Assembly (NCBI GenBank): GCA_009694135.1
Contig: SHVS01000019.1
Location: 1 to 33,077, forward strand
DNA: 33,077 nt
Direction: 5' to 3'
Source of the DNA: Alphaproteobacteria bacterium
Lineage (GTDB): Bacteria; Pseudomonadota; Alphaproteobacteria; UBA6615
Shown: piece after piece, positions 1 to 7,758 of the stretch
How positions within the stretch are numbered: position 1 is the first letter of the stretch
How the letters are laid out: each line of letters starts with the position of its first letter
The notes under the pieces: generated by a model
What the model was told of the DNA's origin: nothing
The model's database searches: none
The model's input: the letters and a program-made list of their open reading frames with translations, nothing else
Translations under genes and position numbers: made by a program

Positions 1-250
1 ACCCCAGTCGATGCCAGCGGATCAGCGTCTCTGGGCGTATGATCGCGACGGCATCCAGCACGGCCGGTCTCAGCCGATAGAGCCAGACGAACGCAAGCCG
101 ATCCGCATTAGACAGAAAAATGCGACGCGGCGCGCTCCGGCGGAGAATGTTTAGCTGATGTTGGAGAACGACGATCTCGGCTTCAAGCCGCCGCCGCGAC
201 TTCAGCAGCAATTCCAGCCAACTCCAAAGAAATTTGACGATCGTCAGCAT
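1..250 (-). CDS. IS transposase, N-terminal part (partial)
   Basis: The reading frame starts with ATG at 250 and runs off the window at position 1, giving about 83 residues. The product begins MLTIVKFLWSWLELLLKSRR and matches the N-terminus of the transposase at 11897-12913 along its whole length, with scattered substitutions. The part present covers the N-terminal basic/coiled segment (LEAEIVVLQHQLNILRR) and the start of the helix-turn-helix region. The DDE catalytic core would lie outside the window. There is no stop within the visible part, so the gene could be intact. See the complete copy for family features. Confidence 0.75.
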   Translation of the reverse strand, partial: MLTIVKFLWSWLELLLKSRRRLEAEIVVLQHQLNILRRSAPRRIFLSNADRLAFVWLYRLRPAVLDAVAIIRPETLIRWHRLG

Positions 251-322
251 GCTCCAGCATGACGCGGTGAATGGTCAGTTCGCAAGCCCACCCATGGGCG
301 GATGGAGTTTTCGGTATGGACA
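1..322 (-). mobile_element. IS element, right part only (cut by window edge)
   Basis: This is the transposase-start end of an insertion sequence closely related to the complete copy at 11882-12984. The two share a long stretch of similar DNA and the same terminal motif: agttttcggtatggaca at 306-322 here, agttttcggtatagaca at 12968-12984 in the complete copy. The element runs off the left edge of the window, so whether it is complete is unknown. It ends 15 bp beyond the stop codon of manC and leaves that gene intact. The two copies differ at many positions, so they are related elements rather than a fresh duplication. Confidence 0.8.
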
Positions 323-337
323 GGGACATCCCCCGGT

Positions 338-1771
338 TCATTTTCGGGCATAGACATCCTCATACCGGATAATGTCGTCTTCGCCCAGATAGCTGCCGGT
401 CTGCACCTCGATTAGGGTGAGCGGCACAATACCTGGGTTTTCCATCCGATGGACCGCCCCGAGCGGGATATAGACGGACTGGTTTTCCGTTACCAGCCGC
501 ACTTCTTGGTCAATGGTTACCCGGGCCGTGCCTTCGACAACGACCCAGTGTTCGGCGCGGTAATGATGGCGCTGCAGGCTGATCTTCGCGCCAGCCTGCA
601 ATACAATCCGCTTGACCTGAAAGCGCGGCCCGATGACCAGGCTTTCACACCAGCCCCAAGGCCGATAGTCGCGTGGCAGGATTTCCGCCTGCGGCACGCC
701 CCGCTCCTTCAGCACAGAAACCGCCATCTTGACATCCTGCGCCCGGTCCTTATGCACCACGAGCACGGCATCGGGCATGGCGATAGCGATGATGTCCTTC
801 AAGCCGATGCCCAACAGATGCTGTGCGGAAGATTCCGAACGCAGAAGCGAGTTTTCGCAGTCCAGCGCCGTGGCCGCGCCACGGGTGACCGTGCCGGAGG
901 CATCCGCGTCGCTGTCGCGCCAGACGGCATCCCAGTCGCCCAGATCGGACCATTCCCCGCCATAGGGCACTACCGTCAGGTTAGTGGCCTTTTCCATCAC
1001 GGCATAATCGATCGAGATGTCTTCAAGTTTCGCCCAGGGTTCGGGGGCAAGCCGGGTGAAGGCCATATCCAATTCTGCCCCGGCCACAGCCTCCTGCACG
1101 CCCTGCAAAAGCGCCGGCGCATGTTGCCGGAAGGCCGCAAGAATCGCATCGGTGGAAAACAGGAAGATGCCTGCGTTCCACAGATGCACTCCCCCGGCCA
1201 GCATGGCCTGAGCCGTGGGGGCATCGGGTTTTTCGACAAAGCGGCGCAGCGGTTTCGGGATCGGCGCGCAATCGGCCTCGGGGGGGCTGAAAAGCTCCAG
1301 CCAGCCATAGCCCGTCTCGGGCCGGTCCGGGCGGATCCCGAAAGTGACAAGCTGCCCCGTATTGGCGGCGGGCACGGCCGCAGCAACAGCGGCGCGGAAG
1401 GCATCTTCATCGGGAATGACATGGTCAGAGGGCGCCACCAGCATCAGATCCCCCAACGTCCGGGCACGCAGCGCCACCGCAGCCGAGGCCACGGCGGCGG
1501 CAGTGTTGCGCGGTTGCGGTTCGATTAGGACAGCCGCGGGCATCATCTTGATGGCGGCCAGCTGTTCGGTCACGATGAAACGGAAATCCGAACCAGTAAT
1601 GACTATCGGAGCTGCAAATCCTGGCCCCGACAGTCGGCGGGCTGACGCCTGAAACAAGCTTTCGTCTCCGGTTATGCGAGCGAATTGCTTGGGATAACTT
1701 TTGCGCGAAAGCGGCCAGAGCCGGGTCCCGTGTCCACCACACAGAAGAATTGGGTGAATAGTCTGCGTCAC
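338..1771 (-). CDS. manC: Mannose-1-phosphate guanylyltransferase / mannose-6-phosphate isomerase
   Basis: Bifunctional type II enzyme of about 477 residues, the usual length. It makes GDP-mannose from mannose-1-phosphate and GTP in the cytoplasm, and the isomerase half interconverts fructose-6-P and mannose-6-P. The N-terminal nucleotidyltransferase half has the signature GGHGTRLWPLSRKSYPKQF near residues 12-30 and FVEKP further on. The C-terminal cupin half has QRHHYRAEHWVVVEGTA. An upstream ATG at 1930 gives a longer frame, but GTG at 1771 is preceded by GAGGAG seven bases upstream and starts exactly where family members start, so I chose it. It is the last gene of gmd-fcl-manC, 49 bp after fcl, and supplies the substrate for gmd. 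An IS end lies 15 bp beyond its stop. The name manC/algA/cpsB varies by organism. Confidence 0.93.
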   Translation of the reverse strand: MTQTIHPILLCGGHGTRLWPLSRKSYPKQFARITGDESLFQASARRLSGPGFAAPIVITGSDFRFIVTEQLAAIKMMPAAVLIEPQPRNTAAAVASAAVALRARTLGDLMLVAPSDHVIPDEDAFRAAVAAAVPAANTGQLVTFGIRPDRPETGYGWLELFSPPEADCAPIPKPLRRFVEKPDAPTAQAMLAGGVHLWNAGIFLFSTDAILAAFRQHAPALLQGVQEAVAGAELDMAFTRLAPEPWAKLEDISIDYAVMEKATNLTVVPYGGEWSDLGDWDAVWRDSDADASGTVTRGAATALDCENSLLRSESSAQHLLGIGLKDIIAIAMPDAVLVVHKDRAQDVKMAVSVLKERGVPQAEILPRDYRPWGWCESLVIGPRFQVKRIVLQAGAKISLQRHHYRAEHWVVVEGTARVTIDQEVRLVTENQSVYIPLGAVHRMENPGIVPLTLIEVQTGSYLGEDDIIRYEDVYARK

Positions 1772-1820
1772 GTACGGACTCCTCGCTTGCGGGCCGGTAA
1801 GTTTGTCAGGGACGAAATTG

Positions 1821-2792
1821 TCACTCTCTGGCTTTGGATCGGTTCTGCAGGTACCAGCGATAGGCGTCGGCGATCCCCGCCCTAAGGCCGATCTTTGCTC
1901 GCCAGCCCATGTTAGCGAGGCGGCTGACATCCATGAGCTTGCGCGGCATGCCGTCTGGCTTTGTCGGATCGGCCGTAATTTGGCCCTTAAAGCCCGTTAT
2001 TTCCGCGACCAGACGCGCCAGTTCGAGGATCGAAATGTCTTCTCCCGAGCCGATGTTGAGATGGCTCCGCATCGGTTCGGTGCAGCGGTCATAGACCACT
2101 TTCGGCAAATCGATGATGAAAAGACAGGCTTCTGCCATGTCGTCAACGTGCAGGAATTCGCGCCGAGGCGTGCCGGTGCCCCAGAAGGTGACGCTGTCGC
2201 GCCCCGCCTCCGCAGCCTCATGGAAGCGACGGATCAGCGCGGGAAGCACGTGCGAATTCTCCGGGTGGAAATTATCTCCGGGGCCGTAGAGGTTGGTCGG
2301 CATGGCCGATCGGTAATCGGTCCCGTGTTGACGGTTGTAGCTCTCGCACAGTTTTATCCCGGCAATCTTAGCGATGGCATAGGGCTCATTCGTCGGCTCC
2401 AGCGGGCCGGTCAGCAGTGCGGCCTCGGTAATCGGCTGGGCCGCCGCGCGCGGATAGATGCAGGACGATCCTAGCTGCAATAGGCGCCTGACCCCGGCGG
2501 CAAAGGCCTGATGAATCACGTTGCATTCGATCATCAGGTTTTCATAAATGAAATCGGCCGGATAGGTGTTGTTGGCGTGAATTCCCCCCACCCGGGCCGC
2601 CGCCAGTATGACCGCGTCGGGCCGCTCTTTTTGCATGAAGTCGTGCACCGCCGCCTGATCGGTTAGATCAAGCTCCACATGACCGCGGGTGACAAGTTCG
2701 AGGTCCGCGCCTTCCGCCTTGCGCTGCTCCAGCTTGCGTTGGATCGCGCTGCCCACCATGCCGCGATGGCCCGAGAGGAAAATCCGGGTCAT
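1821..2792 (-). CDS. fcl: GDP-L-fucose synthase
   Basis: NADPH-dependent 3,5-epimerase/4-reductase that turns GDP-4-keto-6-deoxy-D-mannose into GDP-L-fucose. It is an extended short-chain dehydrogenase of 323 residues, matching the family length. Visible motifs are the Rossmann GxxGxxG (GHRGMVG, residues 8-14), the catalytic Ser in LGSSCIYP (107-114) and Tyr138-x3-Lys142 in YAIAK. A frame extension to 2831 exists, but the product should begin [11 protein letters not shown] at 2792, four bases after the gmd stop. That spacing implies translational coupling, since no clear Shine-Dalgarno is seen. With gmd and manC it forms a complete GDP-mannose to GDP-fucose pathway. The symbols wcaG and fcl are used interchangeably. 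Confidence 0.94.
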   Translation of the reverse strand: MTRIFLSGHRGMVGSAIQRKLEQRKAEGADLELVTRGHVELDLTDQAAVHDFMQKERPDAVILAAARVGGIHANNTYPADFIYENLMIECNVIHQAFAAGVRRLLQLGSSCIYPRAAAQPITEAALLTGPLEPTNEPYAIAKIAGIKLCESYNRQHGTDYRSAMPTNLYGPGDNFHPENSHVLPALIRRFHEAAEAGRDSVTFWGTGTPRREFLHVDDMAEACLFIIDLPKVVYDRCTEPMRSHLNIGSGEDISILELARLVAEITGFKGQITADPTKPDGMPRKLMDVSRLANMGWRAKIGLRAGIADAYRWYLQNRSKARE

Positions 2793-2796
2793 GCCG

Positions 2797-3915
2797 TCAG
2801 CCGTCGATCGCCAAGGGAGTATCATAGCCATGCGCCTTCAGAAGCGCGCGGCGGCGAGCGATCATTAGGTCCTCGGCTACCATCTCAGCACACATTTGTT
2901 GCACTGAAATTTCCGGAACCCACCCTAACTTGGCCTTAGCCAAAGAGGGATCGCCCAGCAGGCTTTCTACCTCTGCAGGGCGGAAATAACGCGGGTCGAT
3001 CCGCACGAGCACGTCGCCAGGCTTCACCGCCGGCGCTTTATCCCCCGTGATTGCGGCCACAATCGCGGTTTCTTCTACCCCCTGCCCTCTGAATTCCAGC
3101 GTGATACCAAGCTCTGCCGCTGACCACTGGATGAATTGGCGCACCGAATTCTGCGTTCCCGTGGCGATCACGAGATCTTCGGGCGCGTCTTGTTGCAGCA
3201 TCATCCACTGCATGCGCACATAGTCTTTCGCGTGCCCCCAGTCGCGCAGGGATCCAATATTACCTAAGTAAAGGCAGTCCTCCAGACCCTGAGCGATATT
3301 GGCCAAACCGCGCGTAATCTTGCGCGTAACGAATGTTTCTCCGCGGCGCGGGCTCTCATGGTTGAAGAGAATGCCATTGCAAGCATACATGCCGTAGGCT
3401 TCGCGATAATTCACGCAGATCCAATATGCATAAAGTTTTGCTACGGCATAGGGCGACCGCGGATGAAAGGGCGTGGTTTCCCGCTGTGGAGTCTCTTGCA
3501 CCAATCCGAACAATTCAGAAGTCGACGCTTGGTAGAAACGGGTCTTCTTAATCAGCCCTAGGAAACGGATTGCTTCCAGAAGGCGCAGCGTGCCCAAGGC
3601 ATCGACATCAGCCGTATACTCCGGCACTTCGAAACTCACCGCGACATGGCTTTGCGCCCCAAGGTTATAAACCTCATCGGGCTGGACCTCCGCGATGATG
3701 CGGGTGAGGTTTGAACTGTCCGTCAGATCGCCGTAATGCAGCTTGAGGCGCTGATGTTGGCTGTGTGGATCCTGATAGATGTGGTCGATCCGCTGCGTGT
3801 TGAACAGCGACGTCCGGCGCTTGATGCCGTGGACCTCATAGCCCTTCTCGAGCAGGAACTCGGCCAGATAGCTTCCGTCCTGACCCGTAATGCCGGTGAT
3901 GAGTGCTTTTTTCAT
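2797..3915 (-). CDS. gmd: GDP-mannose 4,6-dehydratase
   Basis: Converts GDP-D-mannose to GDP-4-dehydro-6-deoxy-D-mannose, the first committed step to GDP-L-fucose, GDP-rhamnose or GDP-perosamine. It is a 372-residue extended SDR protein. NADP-binding [10 protein letters not shown] lies at 8-17, and the catalytic set Thr132/Glu134 (STSELFG) and Tyr156-x3-Lys160 (YAVAK) is complete. The frame can begin at 3927, but ATG at 3915 has AGGAG a few bases upstream and gives the canonical start [14 protein letters not shown]. It is followed four bases later by fcl, so the end product here is most likely GDP-fucose. A gap of about 230 bp separates it from the interrupted FkbM methyltransferase upstream and is the likely site of its own promoter. 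Confidence 0.96.
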   Translation of the reverse strand: MKKALITGITGQDGSYLAEFLLEKGYEVHGIKRRTSLFNTQRIDHIYQDPHSQHQRLKLHYGDLTDSSNLTRIIAEVQPDEVYNLGAQSHVAVSFEVPEYTADVDALGTLRLLEAIRFLGLIKKTRFYQASTSELFGLVQETPQRETTPFHPRSPYAVAKLYAYWICVNYREAYGMYACNGILFNHESPRRGETFVTRKITRGLANIAQGLEDCLYLGNIGSLRDWGHAKDYVRMQWMMLQQDAPEDLVIATGTQNSVRQFIQWSAAELGITLEFRGQGVEETAIVAAITGDKAPAVKPGDVLVRIDPRYFRPAEVESLLGDPSLAKAKLGWVPEISVQQMCAEMVAEDLMIARRRALLKAHGYDTPLAIDG

Positions 3916-4143
3916 GGATCTCCTCATTACTACGACCGCCCATTACAGACCTTAGTGAAGCGCGCAAAGCTTGAGTTCACCCGGAAGATTCGGACATAGA
4001 GCCTTATCTACCAATAAGCTGACAAGCGGGGCTGTTGAGACGGCACTAACTCCTTGCCATTGACTTCTCTACGCCCGCAGCATCATGCCTCCATGCGCAA
4101 AAATTCATTCTGTCCCCCCATTTAGATTTCTCCGCCCCTTCTT

Positions 4144-4875
4144 TCAGGCCCGCTCGCCCTTATCTTCACGCTCGAAGGTTATGTCGAAATAAGCGTCGAC
4201 ATTGTCCTTACGCGCAAATTCCTTACGGGAAATTTCATGAAAGCCGAATTGCGCAAGATAGGCAGAAAGATCCGCCGCCGTGCAGCCGCCACGATAGGCT
4301 TCGAAATCGGCGGCCTCGGTCTTGATATACCGAAACGCTTTCAACAGATCGCCCGCACCTCTCAAGATCATTAGCTCCGAACCCTGCATATCGAGCACTA
4401 AACCTTGATATTGGTGAAGGTCTATCTGATGCTGGCGCACCTTCGTGTCGAACCGTCATCCTTCCAGCCGGATCATGCGCACCATGCTTACCTTCGGCCA
4501 GATTTTTGTGTGCTCGCCGAGATCGAATATCGAGGACGATGCGCCATTATTGCTTGAGACGTTAAAATTGAAGACGGTGCCGTCGGTGTCCGTCAAAAGA
4601 AGGCAGAGCGCACGTTGCTCGGGCAGTCTAGAGATAGCTTTTTCTAGCCGTTCATGGATTGCCGGAATGGCCTCGACCCAGATCACTTTGTGTCCAAGCG
4701 CGCGATAGGTTTCGCGTTCCTGCCCCAGATGCCCGCCGACATGGATGATCCCGCTCACATCCTTCAGGAACAGATCGGTTCCATGGGGTGCCAGACCTTT
4801 CGCTTTTGCCTTACGCGACGGGAAGAGCGCTGTGGCGAGGCGCGCGAGCCGTTTTAGAAAGAAATTAGTGTGCAA
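4144..4875 (-). pseudogene. FkbM-family methyltransferase interrupted by one in-frame TGA
   Basis: SAM-dependent methyltransferase of the FkbM type, which commonly O-methylates sugars or polyketides. The first part (ATG 4875) has HVGGHLGQE (residues 45-53) and WVEA (66-69), the SAM-binding motifs. It stops at TGA 4458-4456 after IRLEG. The same frame then continues without a break through RFDTKVRQH and the conserved LVLDMQGSELMILRGAGDLL to a stop at 4144, about 243 codons in all and full length for the family. Only one codon is damaged, so the decay is recent, or the TGA is read through, or it is a sequence error. CGA (Arg) or TGG (Trp) are one base away. It is co-oriented with gmd-fcl-manC. 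Some gene callers would report two short genes, with a GTG at 4440 opening the second. Confidence 0.8.
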
Positions 4876-5100
4876 AGCCCTTCCCCCCGCGCGTCTCTCC
4901 CGCCGCCACTCGACACCATTTGTCGATTTGCTGCCCCGAAGAAAACGGCCCCCCTATGCTATCAGGACCATGCGTGGGCCAACAAGCCGCGGCTTGAGCG
5001 CGGAGCGGCAACCGGTGGTTGGACCTGCGCGCAAGTTTACGCTAGAGCGCTGCTGTCGCCGCCCCCGGGACGGGACAGATGAGGCGCGTGTGGGACGAAC

Positions 5101-5895
5101 ATGGGGTTGAGCAAGACACTCAGGAAAGCCGCTTTGGCGCAAGGCTACTGGCTTGAGCGGGCGACACCCACCGAGGAGCTGCGCCGGCTGATTGCGGCTC
5201 TCCGGCCAATCCACTCGGACCACGAGCTGATCCGTTGTGGGTCGAATGGCGACGGCGGCTACCTGATTCCCAACGATCTGGTGGGGGTCACTGCCTGTTT
5301 TTCGCCGGGGGTCAAGGATTCTGTCGCCTTTGAGCTTGATATGGCAAAACGCGGCATTCCAAGCTTCATGATCGATTATTCAATCGAAAAACTGCCGCAA
5401 ACCCATCCGATGTTTGATTTCGAGCGCAGGTTCGTCGGTGCGCACGACATCGACCCTTTCATCTCACTCGATTCCTGGGTCGCGCGCAAACAACCGGATG
5501 GCAGCGATCTCGTTCTGCAGATGGATGTCGAAGGCTACGAATACGAGACCTTCTTCACCGCCTCACCCGTGATGCTGGAAAAATTCCGCATCATGGTGGT
5601 GGAGTTTCATGGCCTTGACAGGCTCTTCAATCCTGGCTTCTTCCAGATAGCCCGGCTGACTTTCGATAAGCTGTTGAGCAGGTTCGACGTGGTGCACTTG
5701 CATCCCAATAATTGTCGCCAGCCCGTGGGGCGGGGAGATATCCAGATCCCGCCGGTTATGGAATTCACTTTCCTGCGCAAGGACCGAGTGTCTACGCGGC
5801 AGCCCACCTCGCAGTTTCCCCATCCACTTGACGCGGCGAACAAGGCAAAGGTCGCGGACCTTGTGCTTCCTGCAATCTGGAGAGGTCGCACCTAA
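5101..5895 (+). CDS. FkbM-like SAM-dependent methyltransferase
   Basis: Intact 264-residue protein resembling FkbM-domain methyltransferases often found in polysaccharide clusters. The SNGDGGYLIP segment (48-57) is typical of this subgroup, and LQMDVEGYEYE (139-149) corresponds to the conserved D-x-E-G-x-E motif of FkbM enzymes. No signal peptide or membrane segment is visible, so it is probably cytoplasmic. The ATG at 5101 has no strong Shine-Dalgarno; I kept it as the longest sensible start. The gene is divergent from the broken FkbM gene (225 bp between) and its end overlaps the convergent glycosyltransferase-like gene by four bases. The substrate is unknown; a sugar of a surface glycan is the contextual guess. 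Confidence 0.8.
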   Translation: MGLSKTLRKAALAQGYWLERATPTEELRRLIAALRPIHSDHELIRCGSNGDGGYLIPNDLVGVTACFSPGVKDSVAFELDMAKRGIPSFMIDYSIEKLPQTHPMFDFERRFVGAHDIDPFISLDSWVARKQPDGSDLVLQMDVEGYEYETFFTASPVMLEKFRIMVVEFHGLDRLFNPGFFQIARLTFDKLLSRFDVVHLHPNNCRQPVGRGDIQIPPVMEFTFLRKDRVSTRQPTSQFPHPLDAANKAKVADLVLPAIWRGRT

Positions 5896-6707
5896 GGGGC
5901 CAGCCTTTGTCCGCTCCGCCCCACGGTAAAAAGGCGCTCAAGATGGTGTAGCGGCCCCATCTTCCCCCGGAATCTTGGCTTGGCTACGCCCTTGCCCGAA
6001 AATACTGGGTCGAGTTCTGCCCCCCGCTTTTGCAGGCTACGCAGGAAGTTCCGTGTGGGGACCCCACGAGAGGTGCTTTCGCCAAACACCGCGAGGTCGC
6101 GCTCGCTCAACCACAATGCCTGCTGGGCAGGCCTCTCAATCTTAGAGATCAACCCATCCATTTCCTTTGCCCCCGCCTTTGGTTCGGGCATGGTACGGAA
6201 CAGGTGGCGCAAGACCCCGCAACGCAGGAACTGATGAATCCAGATCTGTTCGTAGCCGCGCACCGCCACCCAGCGCAGCCCGACGATCTCGCGCGCGGTC
6301 CCCGCCTTCACTCCGCCGTTGCGCCAGAGCCTCGTTTTTTTAGCTTTCGAGCAGAAGTTCAGCCCCTGTGCCTGCGTCAGATCTTCACGCAGGATGCGAC
6401 CGGCGAGGGCCATGAGGCGCGGAATGTCGAGTTGGACCGGGTAATAATCGTCAATGCACCAATAGAGCCACTCCTCGTCGTTCCGGCCCTCCAGCATTGT
6501 CAGAACGGTCTTGCAGATCTCGCGGGGCGTGGGCACGTAGCGCACCCGATCATCGGCGGTAACGCCCTGTCGCTTTTGATAAGGTACGTGGAACTCGAAG
6601 GGATGATCGGGCCAGAGCCGATTGTAGCTTGCCATCATATGCGCTGCAACTTGGCGGTTGCGATCATAGGTGAGGACGATTGCCGGGATCTTTCTATCGG
6701 GGTGCAT
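5892..6707 (-). CDS. Putative glycosyltransferase
   Basis: A 271-residue protein, tentatively a GT-A-type glycosyltransferase. The N-terminus IPAIVLTYDRNRQVAAHMM (7-25) looks like the first strand-helix of such folds, and WCIDDYYPV (83-91) is a plausible DxD-like metal/nucleotide-sugar motif. The C-terminal 100 residues are basic and I do not recognise them. No signal peptide is seen. A longer frame starts at 6752, but ATG at 6707 is preceded by AAGGG nine bases upstream and gives MHPDRKIPAIVLTYDRN, a typical start. It converges on the FkbM-like gene with a four-base overlap and lies beside GDP-fucose synthesis genes, so transfer of a sugar to a surface glycan is likely but not shown. Confidence 0.6.
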   Translation of the reverse strand: MHPDRKIPAIVLTYDRNRQVAAHMMASYNRLWPDHPFEFHVPYQKRQGVTADDRVRYVPTPREICKTVLTMLEGRNDEEWLYWCIDDYYPVQLDIPRLMALAGRILREDLTQAQGLNFCSKAKKTRLWRNGGVKAGTAREIVGLRWVAVRGYEQIWIHQFLRCGVLRHLFRTMPEPKAGAKEMDGLISKIERPAQQALWLSERDLAVFGESTSRGVPTRNFLRSLQKRGAELDPVFSGKGVAKPRFRGKMGPLHHLERLFTVGRSGQRLAP

Positions 6708-6801
6708 GAAAACTATCCCTTTGCCTAAACTCAAGTCGCCCCGGAGGACCATCCGGCGGAACGGCTTTCGCTGGCATCGCTGGCGCTCAGATCACGTTGG
6801 C

Positions 6802-7017
6802 CTACTGTCGATTCGAAGGAAACCATAGCCTGCCGCCGGTTTTGAGGATACGATCCCAGGCTGACAGCCTCTGCTTTTCATGCTCAATGGGGATGGGATA
6901 GCACAGCGTCGGCGCGTTCGGCGAACTGGTAAAAGACGGCGAAAACCACCAGAAATATCGCGGCAGTACCAAAGCCTTAGCCTGTAATTCCCTACGGCAG
7001 AGAACAGGGAACTTCAA
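6802..7017 (-). CDS. Possible remnant of a glycan gene, 71 residues
   Basis: Short minus-strand frame ending with AWDRILKTGGRLWFPSNRQ and containing PTLCYPIPIEHEKQRLSAW. The sequence reads like protein rather than random translation, yet I do not recognise a family. The apparent start is a TTG at 7017 that overlaps the repeat-rich DNA next to it, so the frame may be the tail of a longer gene that has been lost. It is co-oriented with the glycosyltransferase-like gene 94 bp downstream. It could equally be non-coding. Confidence 0.25.
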   Translation of the reverse strand: MKFPVLCRRELQAKALVLPRYFWWFSPSFTSSPNAPTLCYPIPIEHEKQRLSAWDRILKTGGRLWFPSNRQ

Positions 7018-7050
7018 ACCGCCGAACAGGGAAATTTCTGGGGGAACAGG

Positions 7051-7116
7051 GAACAGCCAGAAAGATCAGGGGACAGCCAGAAAGATCAGGGGACAGCCAG
7101 AAAGATCAGGGGACAG
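7051..7116. repeat. 20-bp tandem repeat, three copies plus a partial
   Basis: The unit ggacagccagaaagatcagg occurs at 7071-7090 and 7091-7110, with a one-base variant at 7051-7070 and a partial copy (ggacag) at 7111-7116. Just upstream, related words (gaacaggga, aatttctgggggaacaggga) recur at 7024-7052. Motifs of this flavour are seen around REP-type repeats mobilised by Y1 (RAYT) transposases, but no such transposase is in the window. Confidence 0.85.
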
Positions 7117-7758
7117 GCGCGGCCACGGCGGCGATAGAAAGAAAAGGGACTGAACGCCCTCGCCGTCTGCAAGGCCCATCAACACCCTCGCGCTTCATAT
7201 GCCCGATCATGTAAAATCGCGCGCAATATTAACCCCACCCCTAAAGCCTTCCATATCTTTGATACCGTTACAAAAGATCGAGATTTGCAGGGGCGCGTTT
7301 CACGTCCAACCGTGACCCCATCCAGGAAACGGATTCACGCCCGTTATCAATGATATGCTTCAATTGTGAGAGGGGTCGCGATTGGACGCGATTTCACATT
7401 GTTGACGCGCAGGCGTCCCAATGGCCGGGCTCGTGTATCGCTCTGCATGAGACTCTGTGTGCCCCCTTGCAGGGTGTGCAAGCTCAACAGCAGTTAATGA
7501 CCGGATTTGTGGCTGAAGCCGAGGCGAAGGCAAGCCTCGCCTGGCTAGCGCCAGCTAGATCACCGCCATCCGGCACATTTTGTCTCCGCCCTTTACACAT
7601 TGCCTGCTCAGCGGGGGAGTGTTATGGTGCACAATTGTTTACAGGCCCGTGACTGTCGGTGCCACGCCTTTCCTTGCTCACATTCAATGCGGCACAAAAA
7701 TGAGTCACACAATGCGGCGAAAAAAACGGGTCAAACCTTAACCCACAGGAGAGAGACG

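Larger units (their letters stand above)
6708..7758. other. Gene-poor stretch of about 1 kb
   Basis: No convincing gene is seen between the glycosyltransferase-like gene and the PQQ dehydrogenase. The stretch holds a 71-residue minus-strand frame (6802-7017), a short tandem repeat (7051-7116) and plus-strand frames such as 7350-7652 that show no recognisable domain. The DNA is visibly less GC-rich and less codon-structured than the core part of the window. The promoter of the PQQ dehydrogenase should lie in its right half, but I could not pick out a convincing -35/-10 pair. Confidence 0.6.

Noticed and set aside
449-1528. Long plus-strand frame opposite manC
   Set aside because: It is the antisense of a clear manC coding region and has no recognisable domain or ribosome site.
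7600-7758. N-terminal extension of the PQQ dehydrogenase
   Set aside because: The extension places the signal peptide inside the protein; ATG 7759 has a good ribosome site.
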